From JAAXIE01 sp965263155 (GTDB lineage: Bacteria > Chloroflexota > Dehalococcoidia > Lucifugimonadales > JAAXIE01), in assembly GCA_965263155.1 (NCBI GenBank), contig OZ253586.1, positions 2,356,001-2,420,000 of the forward strand: DNA of 64,000 nucleotides. Reading direction: 5' to 3'. How positions within the stretch are numbered: position 1 is the stretch's first letter; every line of letters starts with the position of its first letter. Positions 43,345 through 51,333 of the stretch are shown here, in pieces. The notes beneath the pieces are model-generated. The model made no database searches. It was not told the DNA's origin and worked only from the letters and a program-made list of their open reading frames with translations. The position numbers and the translations under genes were made by a program.

Positions 43345-44814
43345 CTACCGGAGAGGCGTGCCCACGAAACCCGGACCGAACCCGGCGGCGTTGGCCGCCC
43401 ACGAGCCTGCCACACGGCCACTGAACAGGGCCGGACCAAGCATAGTGCCCTCGAGTCCTGCCTTCCCGTTGATGTGACCGCCAGCCATGCCGGCGAGCTC
43501 GCCTGCGCCGAACAGCCCTTCGATGGGTTGGAAGTGGGAGTCCATCACTTGGCAGCGCAGGTCTGTCTTCACCCCGCCAAAGCTCTTGCGTGACAACGGG
43601 AAGAACTGAAGGGCGTAGAAGGGGGCCTGCTCCACCTTCTTCCTTCCCTGCAAGGGCCTCCCAAAATCGGGGTCGCGCTGCAACCCCTCGTCGATGTAAG
43701 CGTTGTAACGGGTAATGGTTTCTTCCAGCATAGCGCCGGGCACCCCCGTCTCCAAGGCTAGGCCGCGCAGAGTGCCGGACTCTTTGATGTTGGGCGACTT
43801 CTGGAACAGGTCGTCGATGCGGTCCCAGTGCTTTATCAGGCCGTCTCGATAGTAGGGGTCGGATATCTCCACGGTCTCCCGGCCCGTCTGGTCGATGATG
43901 GCCCAGCAGTAGGCTGGGTCTTGGGCCAGCACGGCAGGCGTGGCCGACGCTCCACCGCTCAGGCCCTCGTTGTGGAACCGCTGGCCCTGGGCGTTGACCC
44001 ATACGTAGTCCGGCAGGCCACGCACTACCAGACCACGCTCCCCCTCCGGGTCGCGGTAGTCAGGAGTGGCGTAGGCGTACATCCACACATCGCCCATGTG
44101 GGTCAGAGTGCCGCCTGCGTCCGCCACCAGCTTGTGGCCCCGGCCTGTGGCTTCCACATGGGAGCCACCCAAGATTCTGTGTTGGCGCAGGTCGGGCCGG
44201 TACTGGTAGACCATCTCCACATTGGACATGAAGCCGCCGGAAGCCATGACCACCGCGCCAGCCGTCAGGTCGCGCTCCTCGCCGGTCTTGCTGTCACGCA
44301 CTCGCACGCCGGTCACTCGTTCGTCGTCCTCCAGCAGAGCAATGGCCTCGGTGCCCATAAGCCATTGGTCGATCCCGCGGGCGCGGGCGGTGGCTTGCAT
44401 CGCCTCGAAGATGGCCTTGCCATTGCCGACGGGGTGGTGCCAGCGGGGGACGGTGTTGCCCTCTTGGTGGTTGAAGCTGTCCCAGACCACCCCCATGGCC
44501 GTGAGCCACTCGTAGAGGTCATGGGCTGAATGCTCGATGTAAAAGCGGGCCCACTGTTCGTCAGCAGAGCCCTGTCCGAAATGCACCCAGTCGGAAAACG
44601 CCAAGTTGGGATTGTCATCAATGCCCTTTTCCCGCTGGAAAGCGGTGCCCACCATGCAGCACCCGCCGCCGGAAATGGCAGTAGCCCCGCCCGGCTCCTG
44701 GTGCGAGTCAACAATGATTACGCTGGCCCCAGCATCATGGGCATTTATGGCTGCAGCTACTCCGGCCCCGCCAGCACCCACGACCACCACGTCGGCATCT
44801 CGTCCCTTATCCAT
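43345..44814 (-). CDS. FAD-dependent oxidoreductase (flavocytochrome c / ketosteroid dehydrogenase type)
   Basis: 489 residues of the FAD_binding_2 family (fumarate reductase flavoprotein, 3-ketosteroid 1-dehydrogenase). FAD site VVVVGAGGAGVAAAINAHDAG at the N-terminus, PGGATAISGGGCCMVG, VMASGGFMSNVEM, GGVKTDLRC and LFGAGELAGMAGGHINGKAG near the C-terminus. The substrate cannot be told. GGGAGGAG precedes ATG 44814. It stands alone beside the repeat-rich region. Confidence 0.88.
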   Translation of the reverse strand: MDKGRDADVVVVGAGGAGVAAAINAHDAGASVIIVDSHQEPGGATAISGGGCCMVGTAFQREKGIDDNPNLAFSDWVHFGQGSADEQWARFYIEHSAHDLYEWLTAMGVVWDSFNHQEGNTVPRWHHPVGNGKAIFEAMQATARARGIDQWLMGTEAIALLEDDERVTGVRVRDSKTGEERDLTAGAVVMASGGFMSNVEMVYQYRPDLRQHRILGGSHVEATGRGHKLVADAGGTLTHMGDVWMYAYATPDYRDPEGERGLVVRGLPDYVWVNAQGQRFHNEGLSGGASATPAVLAQDPAYCWAIIDQTGRETVEISDPYYRDGLIKHWDRIDDLFQKSPNIKESGTLRGLALETGVPGAMLEETITRYNAYIDEGLQRDPDFGRPLQGRKKVEQAPFYALQFFPLSRKSFGGVKTDLRCQVMDSHFQPIEGLFGAGELAGMAGGHINGKAGLEGTMLGPALFSGRVAGSWAANAAGFGPGFVGTPLR

Positions 44815-44827
44815 CTGCGTTCTCCTC

Positions 44828-44857
44828 CCAATACGGAATCTGTCAGACCGCCGTCAA
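44828..44857 (-). promoter_or_regulatory. Promoter of the FAD oxidoreductase gene
   Basis: On the minus strand, TTGACG (44857-44852), 18-base spacer, TATTGG (44833-44828). Only a short leader with a strong GGGAGGAG precedes ATG 44814. Confidence 0.45.
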
Positions 44858-44983
44858 TCACCCCCGATGCTATTGGCGGCGCCCATATCTGTCAATGTTA
44901 TCAGAGGGCGCACAGAGCCTTTCGGTTATTCGAAAAACGGACTGAACAAGCGGACAACAAATCCCCTCTCTCCCGCGCGAGGG

Positions 44984-45142
44984 AGAGAGTTAGAGCCTGC
45001 CCCGGATCAGATCCGGGGGTGAGGGGTTAGCCTGAAATCGAAAGGAAGAGTTTGATACCCGAACATTACGGTTAACGAAGATTGATCCGGGGCTGAGGCC
45101 GATTCACGGCACTCTAACCGGGCAACAATCGAAAGACCCTGC
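44984..45142. repeat. Direct repeat A, copy 1
   Basis: It starts GAGAGAGTTAGAGCCTGCC, contains the perfect palindrome CCCCGGATCAGATCCGGGG (45000-45018) and ends GATTCACGGCACTCTAACCG plus CAACAATCGAAAGACCCTGC. The same order of words recurs at 45844-45956 with the palindrome rewritten but still perfect. Confidence 0.7.
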
Positions 45143-45370
45143 CCACTGACATCAGTCCGTTGACACGCTCGCCCTTCCCCCTCTAGGCTTCGACGTATGG
45201 TTCTAAAAACGCAATCAATTAGACCACCCGTAGCAGGGCCGCCAATAACGGTTGTCAGAAAACCCCTTGCAGGAATACCCCCGTTCGGCAGCCCAAATGT
45301 TGCGGCCCCGCCGCCCTGCCATCCGCGCGGCCTCTCAATGGCACAGTTGTGTCCCATAAAATCCCGTCAT

Positions 45371-45668
45371 TTCGTAGCTGGCTCTACCCCAAATGAGACA
45401 AATGAGACACGTTGCAGATACAAAAATGCGTTTTCAGCTACGACCAGTGTCTCATCTGTACCCTTCCCAGATACGATTTCTGCCCATGCCGTGCTACACA
45501 GTGAGACGAAACCGGGGCACCATGTCTCACCCCATACACCGCCTTGCATACTCATGCCGGCCCAAGCGGACCCGATACAACGACGTCACAAATGTCACAG
45601 GCATCAGCTACGAAAACGTGAATCGTGTGTCAGCCCTTGACTAAAGCAAAGCTGACGCGTAGCTGCGA
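45371..45668. repeat. Dispersed repeat R2, multi-unit
   Basis: Several units in a row: GAGACAAATGAGACAC near 45395-45410, CAGATACAAAAATG (45415-45428), CAGCTACGA (45436-45444), CAGATACGA (45468-45476), then GACGTCACAAATGTCACAGG (45582-45601), CATCAGCTACGAAAACG (45602-45618) and AAGCAAAGCTGACGCGTAGC (45644-45663). The last ~95 bases recur inverted at 47247-47346. Confidence 0.7.
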
Positions 45669-45843
45669 CGGTCCAAATCCCGGTGTAATAACATACATAT
45701 AAGGTATAACGGATGTGGCACTAGAAGAAACCGAGAGATGCAAAAGACTAGCATTGGAAGACCACAAATGGCACAGAATGCGGACCTCCGAGGCCCGTAA
45801 TGTCGGTTCTCATCCAAGATCTCCCGCAAAACGGCAAGGGACT

Positions 45844-45956
45844 CGCGAGAGGGTTAGAGCCTGCCCCGGACCTGGTCCGGGGGGGGTGAGGATCGGTGAG
45901 GATGATTCACGGCGCTTTAACCATGTCACATGCAACAATCGAAGGACCCTGCAGGA
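45844..45956. repeat. Direct repeat A, copy 2
   Basis: GAGAGGGTTAGAGCCTGCC, palindrome CCCCGGACCTGGTCCGGGG (45864-45882), then GATTCACGGCGCTTTAACC and GCAACAATCGAAGGACCCTG. It has the same orientation as copy 1 and is about 0.86 kb away. Confidence 0.7.
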
Positions 45957-46190
45957 CGCATAGGGTCTCTGGATTATGGGGCTTGCCCTCCCAAGGCATC
46001 GTTCAAGGTAGTCCCTCCGGCCGGGATGAGTGTTGGCGGGGCCGCTAATGGCGACGGGACCGGGGTTCGGGTCCCAGCGTAAGACGTCGGCGATACCCCG
46101 CGGGCTGCGGCATGGGGCAGGAGAGCGGTGATGGGTTTGGGGTCAGAGGGGGAGGTCCCAACTCTCCACCACCCCGCTTCATCATGTGGA

Positions 46191-46196
46191 TATAAT
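46191..46196 (+). promoter_or_regulatory. -10 box before the decarboxylase-like gene
   Basis: A perfect TATAAT about 33 bases before ATG 46229. No convincing -35. AGGAGGG follows at about 46217. Confidence 0.4.
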
Positions 46197-46228
46197 ACGA
46201 ACAACTCGCCCACATCAGGAGGGATGCC

Positions 46229-47182
46229 ATGCCCGGACCCAGAATTACCGTTGCCATGGAGCATTACGACCGCCATCTGCCCCTGCTGGAGGGCGCAGTC
46301 CAAGGAGAGGGCTTCGAGTTGGAAGCCGTTCACGTAAGTACCGAGGGCGGACGCCATGAGCGGATGTTGCATGAGCGAGCATGGGACGCCGCCGAGCTTT
46401 CGCTCTCATCTTACCTGATGGCCAAGGCGCGGAATGCGGAACTCACTGCGGTGCCGGTTTTCCCGCGACGCCTCTTCAGCCAGTCGCAGATGTACATCAA
46501 CGTCAACTGCGGTATACAGTCCCCCTCCGACCTGATAGGCAAGCGCGTCGCCTTGCGCAGCTACCAGACCACCCTGTCGGTACTGGCCAAGGGCGACTTG
46601 TCTCACGAGTACGCTGTCCCCTTGGACTCGGTGACGTGGGTCACCAGCTCCGACGAACCGGTGCCCTTCGACGCCCCAGAAGGCGTCCGTATTGAGCGGG
46701 CCGACAAGGCCATTGAGACGATGCTGGTGGAGGGTGAGGTGCAGGCCTTCATGACGCCCCGCATGCCACGAGCTTTCGTCAACGGCGCGCCCCAAGTAGC
46801 GAGGCTCTTTGAGGAGGCCCGTGCCGAGGAAGAGGCCTACTACCAACGTAACGGCTTCTACCCCATCATGCACGTGCTAGCCGTCAAGCCCGAGGTGGTG
46901 GCGGAGACACCCGAAGTAGCGGCTGGCTTGATGCGAGCCTTCCAGCAGGCCAAGGAAATTTGCTACGATTACTACAGCGACCCCAACTGGAGCCACCTAG
47001 CTTGGGCGCCCCACCAGCAGGTCCAGGAGCGTAACATCATGGGCCCCGACCCTTGGCCCAACGGCGTAGCCCGCAATCGGGCCAACCTGGAACGCTTCAT
47101 CCAGTACGAACTGGACCAAGGACTGATTGACCGCCGCTTGGAGGTTGACGAGCTGTTCGTCGAGTCGACGCTGGATACCTAG
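46229..47182 (+). CDS. 4,5-dihydroxyphthalate decarboxylase-like (periplasmic-binding-fold) protein
   Basis: 317 residues of the type-2 periplasmic-binding fold, resembling 4,5-dihydroxyphthalate decarboxylase more than true ABC binding proteins. Family-like segments: AAELSLSSYLMAKA, AVPVFPRRLFSQSQMYIN, GIQSPSDLIGKRVALRSYQT, and the C-terminal HLAWAPHQQVQERNIMGPDP and NRANLERFIQYELDQGL. There is no signal peptide, so the product is cytoplasmic, which favours an enzyme over a solute receptor. AGGAGGG precedes the ATG. It stands alone and is bracketed by inverted repeats, suggesting acquisition. The aromatic substrate is inferred from the family only. Confidence 0.75.
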   Translation: MPGPRITVAMEHYDRHLPLLEGAVQGEGFELEAVHVSTEGGRHERMLHERAWDAAELSLSSYLMAKARNAELTAVPVFPRRLFSQSQMYINVNCGIQSPSDLIGKRVALRSYQTTLSVLAKGDLSHEYAVPLDSVTWVTSSDEPVPFDAPEGVRIERADKAIETMLVEGEVQAFMTPRMPRAFVNGAPQVARLFEEARAEEEAYYQRNGFYPIMHVLAVKPEVVAETPEVAAGLMRAFQQAKEICYDYYSDPNWSHLAWAPHQQVQERNIMGPDPWPNGVARNRANLERFIQYELDQGLIDRRLEVDELFVESTLDT

Positions 47183-47771
47183 GACACCAGCGACGCCCCC
47201 CCACGTAGGGAACGTCTGCACAAGTTCCACCGAGATTTGGAGGGGCGCAGATACGAGTCAGCTTTGCTTCAGCCGAGGCGCGCGGCACTTTTCCCCATCT
47301 CTTACGTTCGTAGCTGATGCCTGCGACATTTGTGCCATGGTTGTACCTGACTCGTATCTGACATACTGTGACATCGCCTGTTTGCGGGTCCCCCTTGGAT
47401 AACTGTTCAGAGTTGAGGGAACGGGCCATACACAATTCCGGCCTTGGGCCGCGAGAGAACCAAAGTCAACGGACGCTTGTCGGGAAAAGAATTCCTGGAT
47501 TCCGGCTTTCACCGCAAAGTCGGCACAGACTCAGCAACTCTGACGGTGTCCCCCTTGGATCCGGGCTTGACACGATGCCAAGATGCACCGGGGGGGTCTA
47601 CACGTAGGCTAGCGGGGAGGGTGGGCCCCTGTTAACGGGCGGACGTCATGAGGGACGCGCTACCTGAGGGTATCCTTTATTTGGCGAAGATCCAGTGTAG
47701 CTTTCGCGTCGATCAGAGCCATTTCTGAATACCGCCTTTCCCCAATATGATGGGAGTTGTTCAGGCCATTC
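47183..47771. other. Non-coding interval with repeats
   Basis: Contains inverted repeat R3 (47246-47382), then hairpin-family remnants TTCCTGGATTCCGGCTTTCA near 47492-47511 and TTGGATCCGGGCTTGACACG near 47554-47573. I see no gene or RNA in the rest. Confidence 0.5.
47246..47382. repeat. Dispersed repeat R3, inverted relative to R2
   Basis: Read on the minus strand it gives GGCACAAATGTCGCAGGCAT, then CAGCTACGAA, then GAAGCAAAGCTGACTCGTAT, closely matching the last 95 bases of R2. Together they frame 45.67-47.25 kb, which contains only the decarboxylase-like gene and repeat A copy 2. Confidence 0.7.
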
Positions 47772-48725
47772 CTAGAACGGGCCCGCATGCATGGACGCAA
47801 TCTCGTCTGTGCACAACTCGTAGAAGTTGCAGAACCGGCAGACAGACGTATCCGTTCGCAGTGGGAACCCGTCCCTCGCCACTGGCGTATTCAGTCCGGC
47901 ATCGATCAGGTAGGTTTTCATCGCAGCGATACTGTCTCGAATCGTCTCCACGCAGCCGTCCAGGTCATCATCGGTGAACTGGTAGTCGTCGAAATCGCCG
48001 GTAGCAAGCTGCTCGACGCGTACTCTGACGTCCGACGCGCTCACCTCGTAGCGTTGCCGGACGAATAGCGCATACACCAGAGCCTGCTCGGCGTTATCGT
48101 CTTGCCTGTTGCCCGACTTCCAATCGACCACTACCCAAACGTTATCGCCTCTTCGATATATTAAGTCCGGGACCGCGTGGATATCGGTGCCGTCAATATC
48201 GAAGGTAACAAACTCCTCCACGTTCCTTATTTCCACACGGGGCGATGCTAACGCCTCTCGGTAGCTGACGGAGTCCAGAAGATTCGCCAGACACGCCATC
48301 AGCTGCTCTTTAGCGCGGGCAATTTTATCCTCTCCAATGCCGGTGTCGTAGTAGAACTCGTGGAACATGCGTCGCCACTTCGGGGATCGCCACCACGACT
48401 GCCTGTCCTTCGAGTCCGCCCAAGCTTTGTTCAGGCGTTTTCGAGCTTGAGCATACAGCTCCTCGACGGTGGGAACAGGAACACTGGAACGGGCTTGGTC
48501 TATGGCGGTGGACGCCGCCTCATGCAGAGCGGCGCCTACCTCCAAGCCCAAACTGGTCAGATTCTTGAGGCGGTAGGCGAGAACTGAGGTCTCCGACGCA
48601 TCGGGCTCGCGACTGGCATTGCTTTCATAGTAGTGGTAGAAGTACTTTCGGGGGCATTCCTGAAACGTCCTACGCCGGCTGTGCGACCACGACAATTTTG
48701 GATACAGGCTACGCTCGTAGGTCAT
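47772..48725 (-). CDS. Standalone PD-(D/E)XK nuclease (RecB/AddB/Cas4-like) with likely Fe-S cluster
   Basis: 317 residues. The N-terminal RTFQECPRKYFYHYY gives one Cys, and the C-terminal CRFCNFYELC gives three, the AddB/Cas4-type pattern that holds a 4Fe-4S cluster closing the nuclease ring. The active site is visible as AVPDLIYRRGDN and VVVDWKSGNRQDD, followed by EQALVYALFVRQ. It lacks helicase motifs. GAGGAGGTG lies just upstream of ATG 48725. No CRISPR array, cas gene or addA is nearby, so the role (repair, recombination or defence) is open. Confidence 0.85.
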   Translation of the reverse strand: MTYERSLYPKLSWSHSRRRTFQECPRKYFYHYYESNASREPDASETSVLAYRLKNLTSLGLEVGAALHEAASTAIDQARSSVPVPTVEELYAQARKRLNKAWADSKDRQSWWRSPKWRRMFHEFYYDTGIGEDKIARAKEQLMACLANLLDSVSYREALASPRVEIRNVEEFVTFDIDGTDIHAVPDLIYRRGDNVWVVVDWKSGNRQDDNAEQALVYALFVRQRYEVSASDVRVRVEQLATGDFDDYQFTDDDLDGCVETIRDSIAAMKTYLIDAGLNTPVARDGFPLRTDTSVCRFCNFYELCTDEIASMHAGPF

Positions 48726-48800
48726 CCGTTCACCTCCTCACACTCTTCAAAGGCCACAGGCCCCACACCAAACAGTATAAACCCGTGACAAGCGCCACTA

Positions 48801-49679
48801 TCAGATTCTGCGCCTAGCCTTCGGTACCTCCAGCTGGTCGCCGCACATGCTGCAGAACCCGGCGTCGCCCCGGTTGGCGTGGCCGCAATGGCTGCAATAG
48901 AGTTGGCCTGATGGCCTTGCTGCTGGCAAGCCACAACTGTTGCAATATCTGCTGGCAACACTGATGTGCGCGCCACAGATGGGACACATGAATCTGGGGT
49001 AGTTTCGCCGATAGCGGAAAGGAGACACACTCCGTGCCCAGCCGTATCGGCTGAGCACCCACCACAGGCCCACGGCCACTATCCCCACAGCAGCAATAGG
49101 GAACACCAGAACAATGACGTTGAAGAAGCCATGGACCATAGCAGCGCACGCCACGCCAGCCAACACCACTACTGCCCCGCCTGATCCCCCTTGGGCCTGC
49201 TTGCCAAGGCCGTACCCCCAGAAGGCGCCGAATATCACATGGGCCACCGTGCTGAGGGGCGCTCTCACTATCATTACTTCTGGACCGAATTGCAGAATGT
49301 ATAGGAGATTTTCCAGAGAGGCAAACCCCAAGCTGGCCGCCGCTGAGTACACTAACCCCTTGACTGGCTCGTCGAAATACAGGGAGCGAAAGGCGTGGAG
49401 CCTGACTGCTAGAAACTTGCTAGTCTCTTCAGCAGGGCCAACCACGAACAACATCGCCACTGCAACGGACACCACGTCGCTGAAATCACCATCCAACAAG
49501 CTCTCATCGAGGAGTACGGAGTGGATGATCCCCGCAGGGATGGTAGAGAGCATGCCTAGGAAGAAGGTGGAGGCTATCAGCCTTTTGGATTCGGGTCGGT
49601 AGGTGTTCCGCTTAAGGAAGAACCAGAGCCAGAAGGCCCCAGGTGCAAACGCAAGGATGGCAAATGCCGCGAAGGTCAT
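48801..49679 (-). CDS. PrsW-family intramembrane protease with C-terminal double zinc ribbon
   Basis: 292 residues. About eight membrane helices with the PrsW metal-site motifs: VVGPAEETSKFLAVR (EExxK), GFASLENLLYI (ENxxY), STVAHVIFGAFWGYGLG and MVHGFFNVIV. The tail from about residue 230 carries two zinc ribbons (CPICGAHI...CNSCG and CSHCGHAN...CSMCG). PrsW in Bacillus cleaves anti-sigma factor RsiW; the target here is unknown. The RDD protein 9 bases upstream also carries zinc ribbons, suggesting they act together. Confidence 0.85.
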   Translation of the reverse strand: MTFAAFAILAFAPGAFWLWFFLKRNTYRPESKRLIASTFFLGMLSTIPAGIIHSVLLDESLLDGDFSDVVSVAVAMLFVVGPAEETSKFLAVRLHAFRSLYFDEPVKGLVYSAAASLGFASLENLLYILQFGPEVMIVRAPLSTVAHVIFGAFWGYGLGKQAQGGSGGAVVVLAGVACAAMVHGFFNVIVLVFPIAAVGIVAVGLWWVLSRYGWARSVSPFRYRRNYPRFMCPICGAHISVASRYCNSCGLPAARPSGQLYCSHCGHANRGDAGFCSMCGDQLEVPKARRRI

Positions 49680-49688
49680 CGACGACGT

Positions 49689-50402
49689 TCATCGTCGGTA
49701 AACGACGACTGTGTCGCAGATGAGATCATGCAGGCCTCGCTTGTCGGAGCGGAAGGCGACCATCAGATACCCCGCAAAGAATAAGAGGGCTGATAGCTGT
49801 GCCGCCAGATATCTCGCGAAGGCGCGCCCCACCCCTACTCTTGAACCGTTGGGCCGAAGCACGTAGATGCCCACGATCCGCTTCCCGATGGTGGTGGACC
49901 AAATCGATACGGTAAGAGTGTAATACAACGAGGCCACGATGACCGAGACCGAGTCGACCGTAGTCCAGAGATCTTCCGAAGTGACAGCCTCCGCCACCGT
50001 AGTGCCGGGCCACAAGGCGCTCAGAAGCAAGCTGGTCAGTGCAAGAAACAGCCCATCGATAAGGGCCGCCACAAGCCGTATCCAGAACCCGGCGGGCCTA
50101 CCGGCTCGCAACATGTTGCCTTCATACGGCCGTGGTTGCTCATCGAAGGGCAGACCGCAGGAGTGACAGAAGGCGGCGGTCGGTTCGTTGATGCTGTGGC
50201 ATCGTGGGCAGCGAGGCTCTTCGCTAGGGGCAATAGGAGCGTCCGATGATTCCTCAAGGTACGCGCCACATGACCGGCAGTATCGTGCTCCCGGCGGGCG
50301 GACGGCCCCGCAATTCGGGCAAACTTCTTGCAACTGCATCCCACACTGGACGCAGAAGGACGTACCTTCCGGGACAGCCGCGTTGCAATTGGGGCATTGC
50401 AT
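49689..50402 (-). CDS. RDD-domain membrane protein with N-terminal zinc ribbons
   Basis: 237 residues. Four CxxC knuckles in the first ~80 residues (CPNCNAAV, CVQCGMQL, CPNCGAVR, CRSCGAYL, then CPRCHSIN and CHSCGLPF) form about three zinc ribbons. An RDD domain follows, with GFWIRLVAALIDGLFLAL, TIGKRIVGIYVLRPNG and GLHDLICDTVVVYR. RDD proteins are poorly understood membrane proteins. The gene lies between the PIG-L gene (15 bases) and prsW (9 bases) in one likely operon. Confidence 0.85.
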   Translation of the reverse strand: MQCPNCNAAVPEGTSFCVQCGMQLQEVCPNCGAVRPPGARYCRSCGAYLEESSDAPIAPSEEPRCPRCHSINEPTAAFCHSCGLPFDEQPRPYEGNMLRAGRPAGFWIRLVAALIDGLFLALTSLLLSALWPGTTVAEAVTSEDLWTTVDSVSVIVASLYYTLTVSIWSTTIGKRIVGIYVLRPNGSRVGVGRAFARYLAAQLSALLFFAGYLMVAFRSDKRGLHDLICDTVVVYRR

Positions 50403-50417
50403 CGGGTCGCCGCCGCC

Positions 50418-51140
50418 CTAGCGACGGAAGCGAAGCATGCGAAAGCCTTCGGCGTACGGGTAGCCGGGAGTCTCGCCCGTGGCGCGGGCGTTGTCGCGCA
50501 GGAGCTTGCCTACGTCGAGGTCGGGCCGGTCCGATACCTGACTACGGTGGCACATCAGGGCTTGTACCTTGTCGTCCATGCTATCGGTGATGTCGACGAA
50601 AGCGTTGGGCTCTTCGGCCCCCCACAAAAGGCACATCCCCGTCTTGAATGGTTCCAAGCCTTCCGACTCCCATAGTTCCAAGAAGTGCAGGCGGTCCCGG
50701 GCGTACGGAAAGGAGGCGTCGATACTCACCTGACCAGTAATGCGATGGTCGCGGTGCCAGTAGAAGTTGCGCCGGTAGGGGTCCGGGCACAGCACCACAT
50801 CGGGCTGGAACCGTCGTATGGCCCGCACGATATCCTTGCGGAACTCATAGCTGTCTTCTAGATCACCGTCGGGATACCCCAGCATCACCACGTCCTTCAC
50901 TCCAAGGAGGGCAGCAGCCTCGCGCTGCTCCTGCTCGCGCACGGCTGCTACGGCTTGGGGGTCGGCGTTGGGGTCACTGCTGCCCTTGCCACCGTCGGTG
51001 CAGAGAACGTAGTAGACCTCGACCCCTTCCTTCGCCCACTTGCCGATGGTGCCTGCACAGCCAATCTCGGCGTCATCAGGGTGAGGGGTTACGACCAAGG
51101 CGCGTTCGGGCATCTCGATAGTCTCAAGGGCATCCGGCAT
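50418..51140 (-). CDS. PIG-L/LmbE-family zinc deacetylase
   Basis: 240-residue N-acetylglucosaminyl deacetylase-type protein, the family of MshB and BshB. The zinc motif TPHPDDAEIGCAGTIGKWA near the N-terminus and HRDHR near residue 135 provide the metal ligands. CTDGGKGSSDPNADP and EQREAAALLGVKDVVMLGYP are typical. ATG 51140 is preferred over GTG 51149 because GGAG lies 8 bases upstream. It diverges from the double-GNAT gene and is close to an MshA-like glycosyltransferase. Confidence 0.9.
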   Translation of the reverse strand: MPDALETIEMPERALVVTPHPDDAEIGCAGTIGKWAKEGVEVYYVLCTDGGKGSSDPNADPQAVAAVREQEQREAAALLGVKDVVMLGYPDGDLEDSYEFRKDIVRAIRRFQPDVVLCPDPYRRNFYWHRDHRITGQVSIDASFPYARDRLHFLELWESEGLEPFKTGMCLLWGAEEPNAFVDITDSMDDKVQALMCHRSQVSDRPDLDVGKLLRDNARATGETPGYPYAEGFRMLRFRR

Positions 51141-51333
51141 ATTGCGCACTCCAAAGGGGTTGTTCGAAGAGGCAGGGGTTGTTCGAAGATACCCATGCTG
51201 CTACAATCCGGCCTAGACTGTCAAGGCCGCCAAAGCTGTAGAGGCCCGAGACGGCTGCCGAGCGCGCTCCCAAGAAAACGTCAACCGGATAGGCGTTTGG
51301 CGTGCGCAAGGCTGTGGGTCGAGGTGATGTAGG

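Larger units (their letters stand above)
44815..46228. other. 1.4-kb non-coding, repeat-rich interval
   Basis: No open frame here has a ribosome site or a recognisable product. It contains direct repeat copies A1 and A2, the large R2 repeat block, and a TATAAT at 46191. The longest frames (for example 45974-46372 on the minus strand) overlap the decarboxylase-like gene or repeats and are rejected. Confidence 0.6.

Noticed and set aside
46045..46080. T-arm-like GGGGTTCGGGTCCC
   Set aside because: The invariant A58 position is G and no cloverleaf can be completed around it.
45974..46372. 132-residue minus-strand frame before the decarboxylase-like gene
   Set aside because: It overlaps the real gene and low-complexity intergenic sequence, with no start signals.
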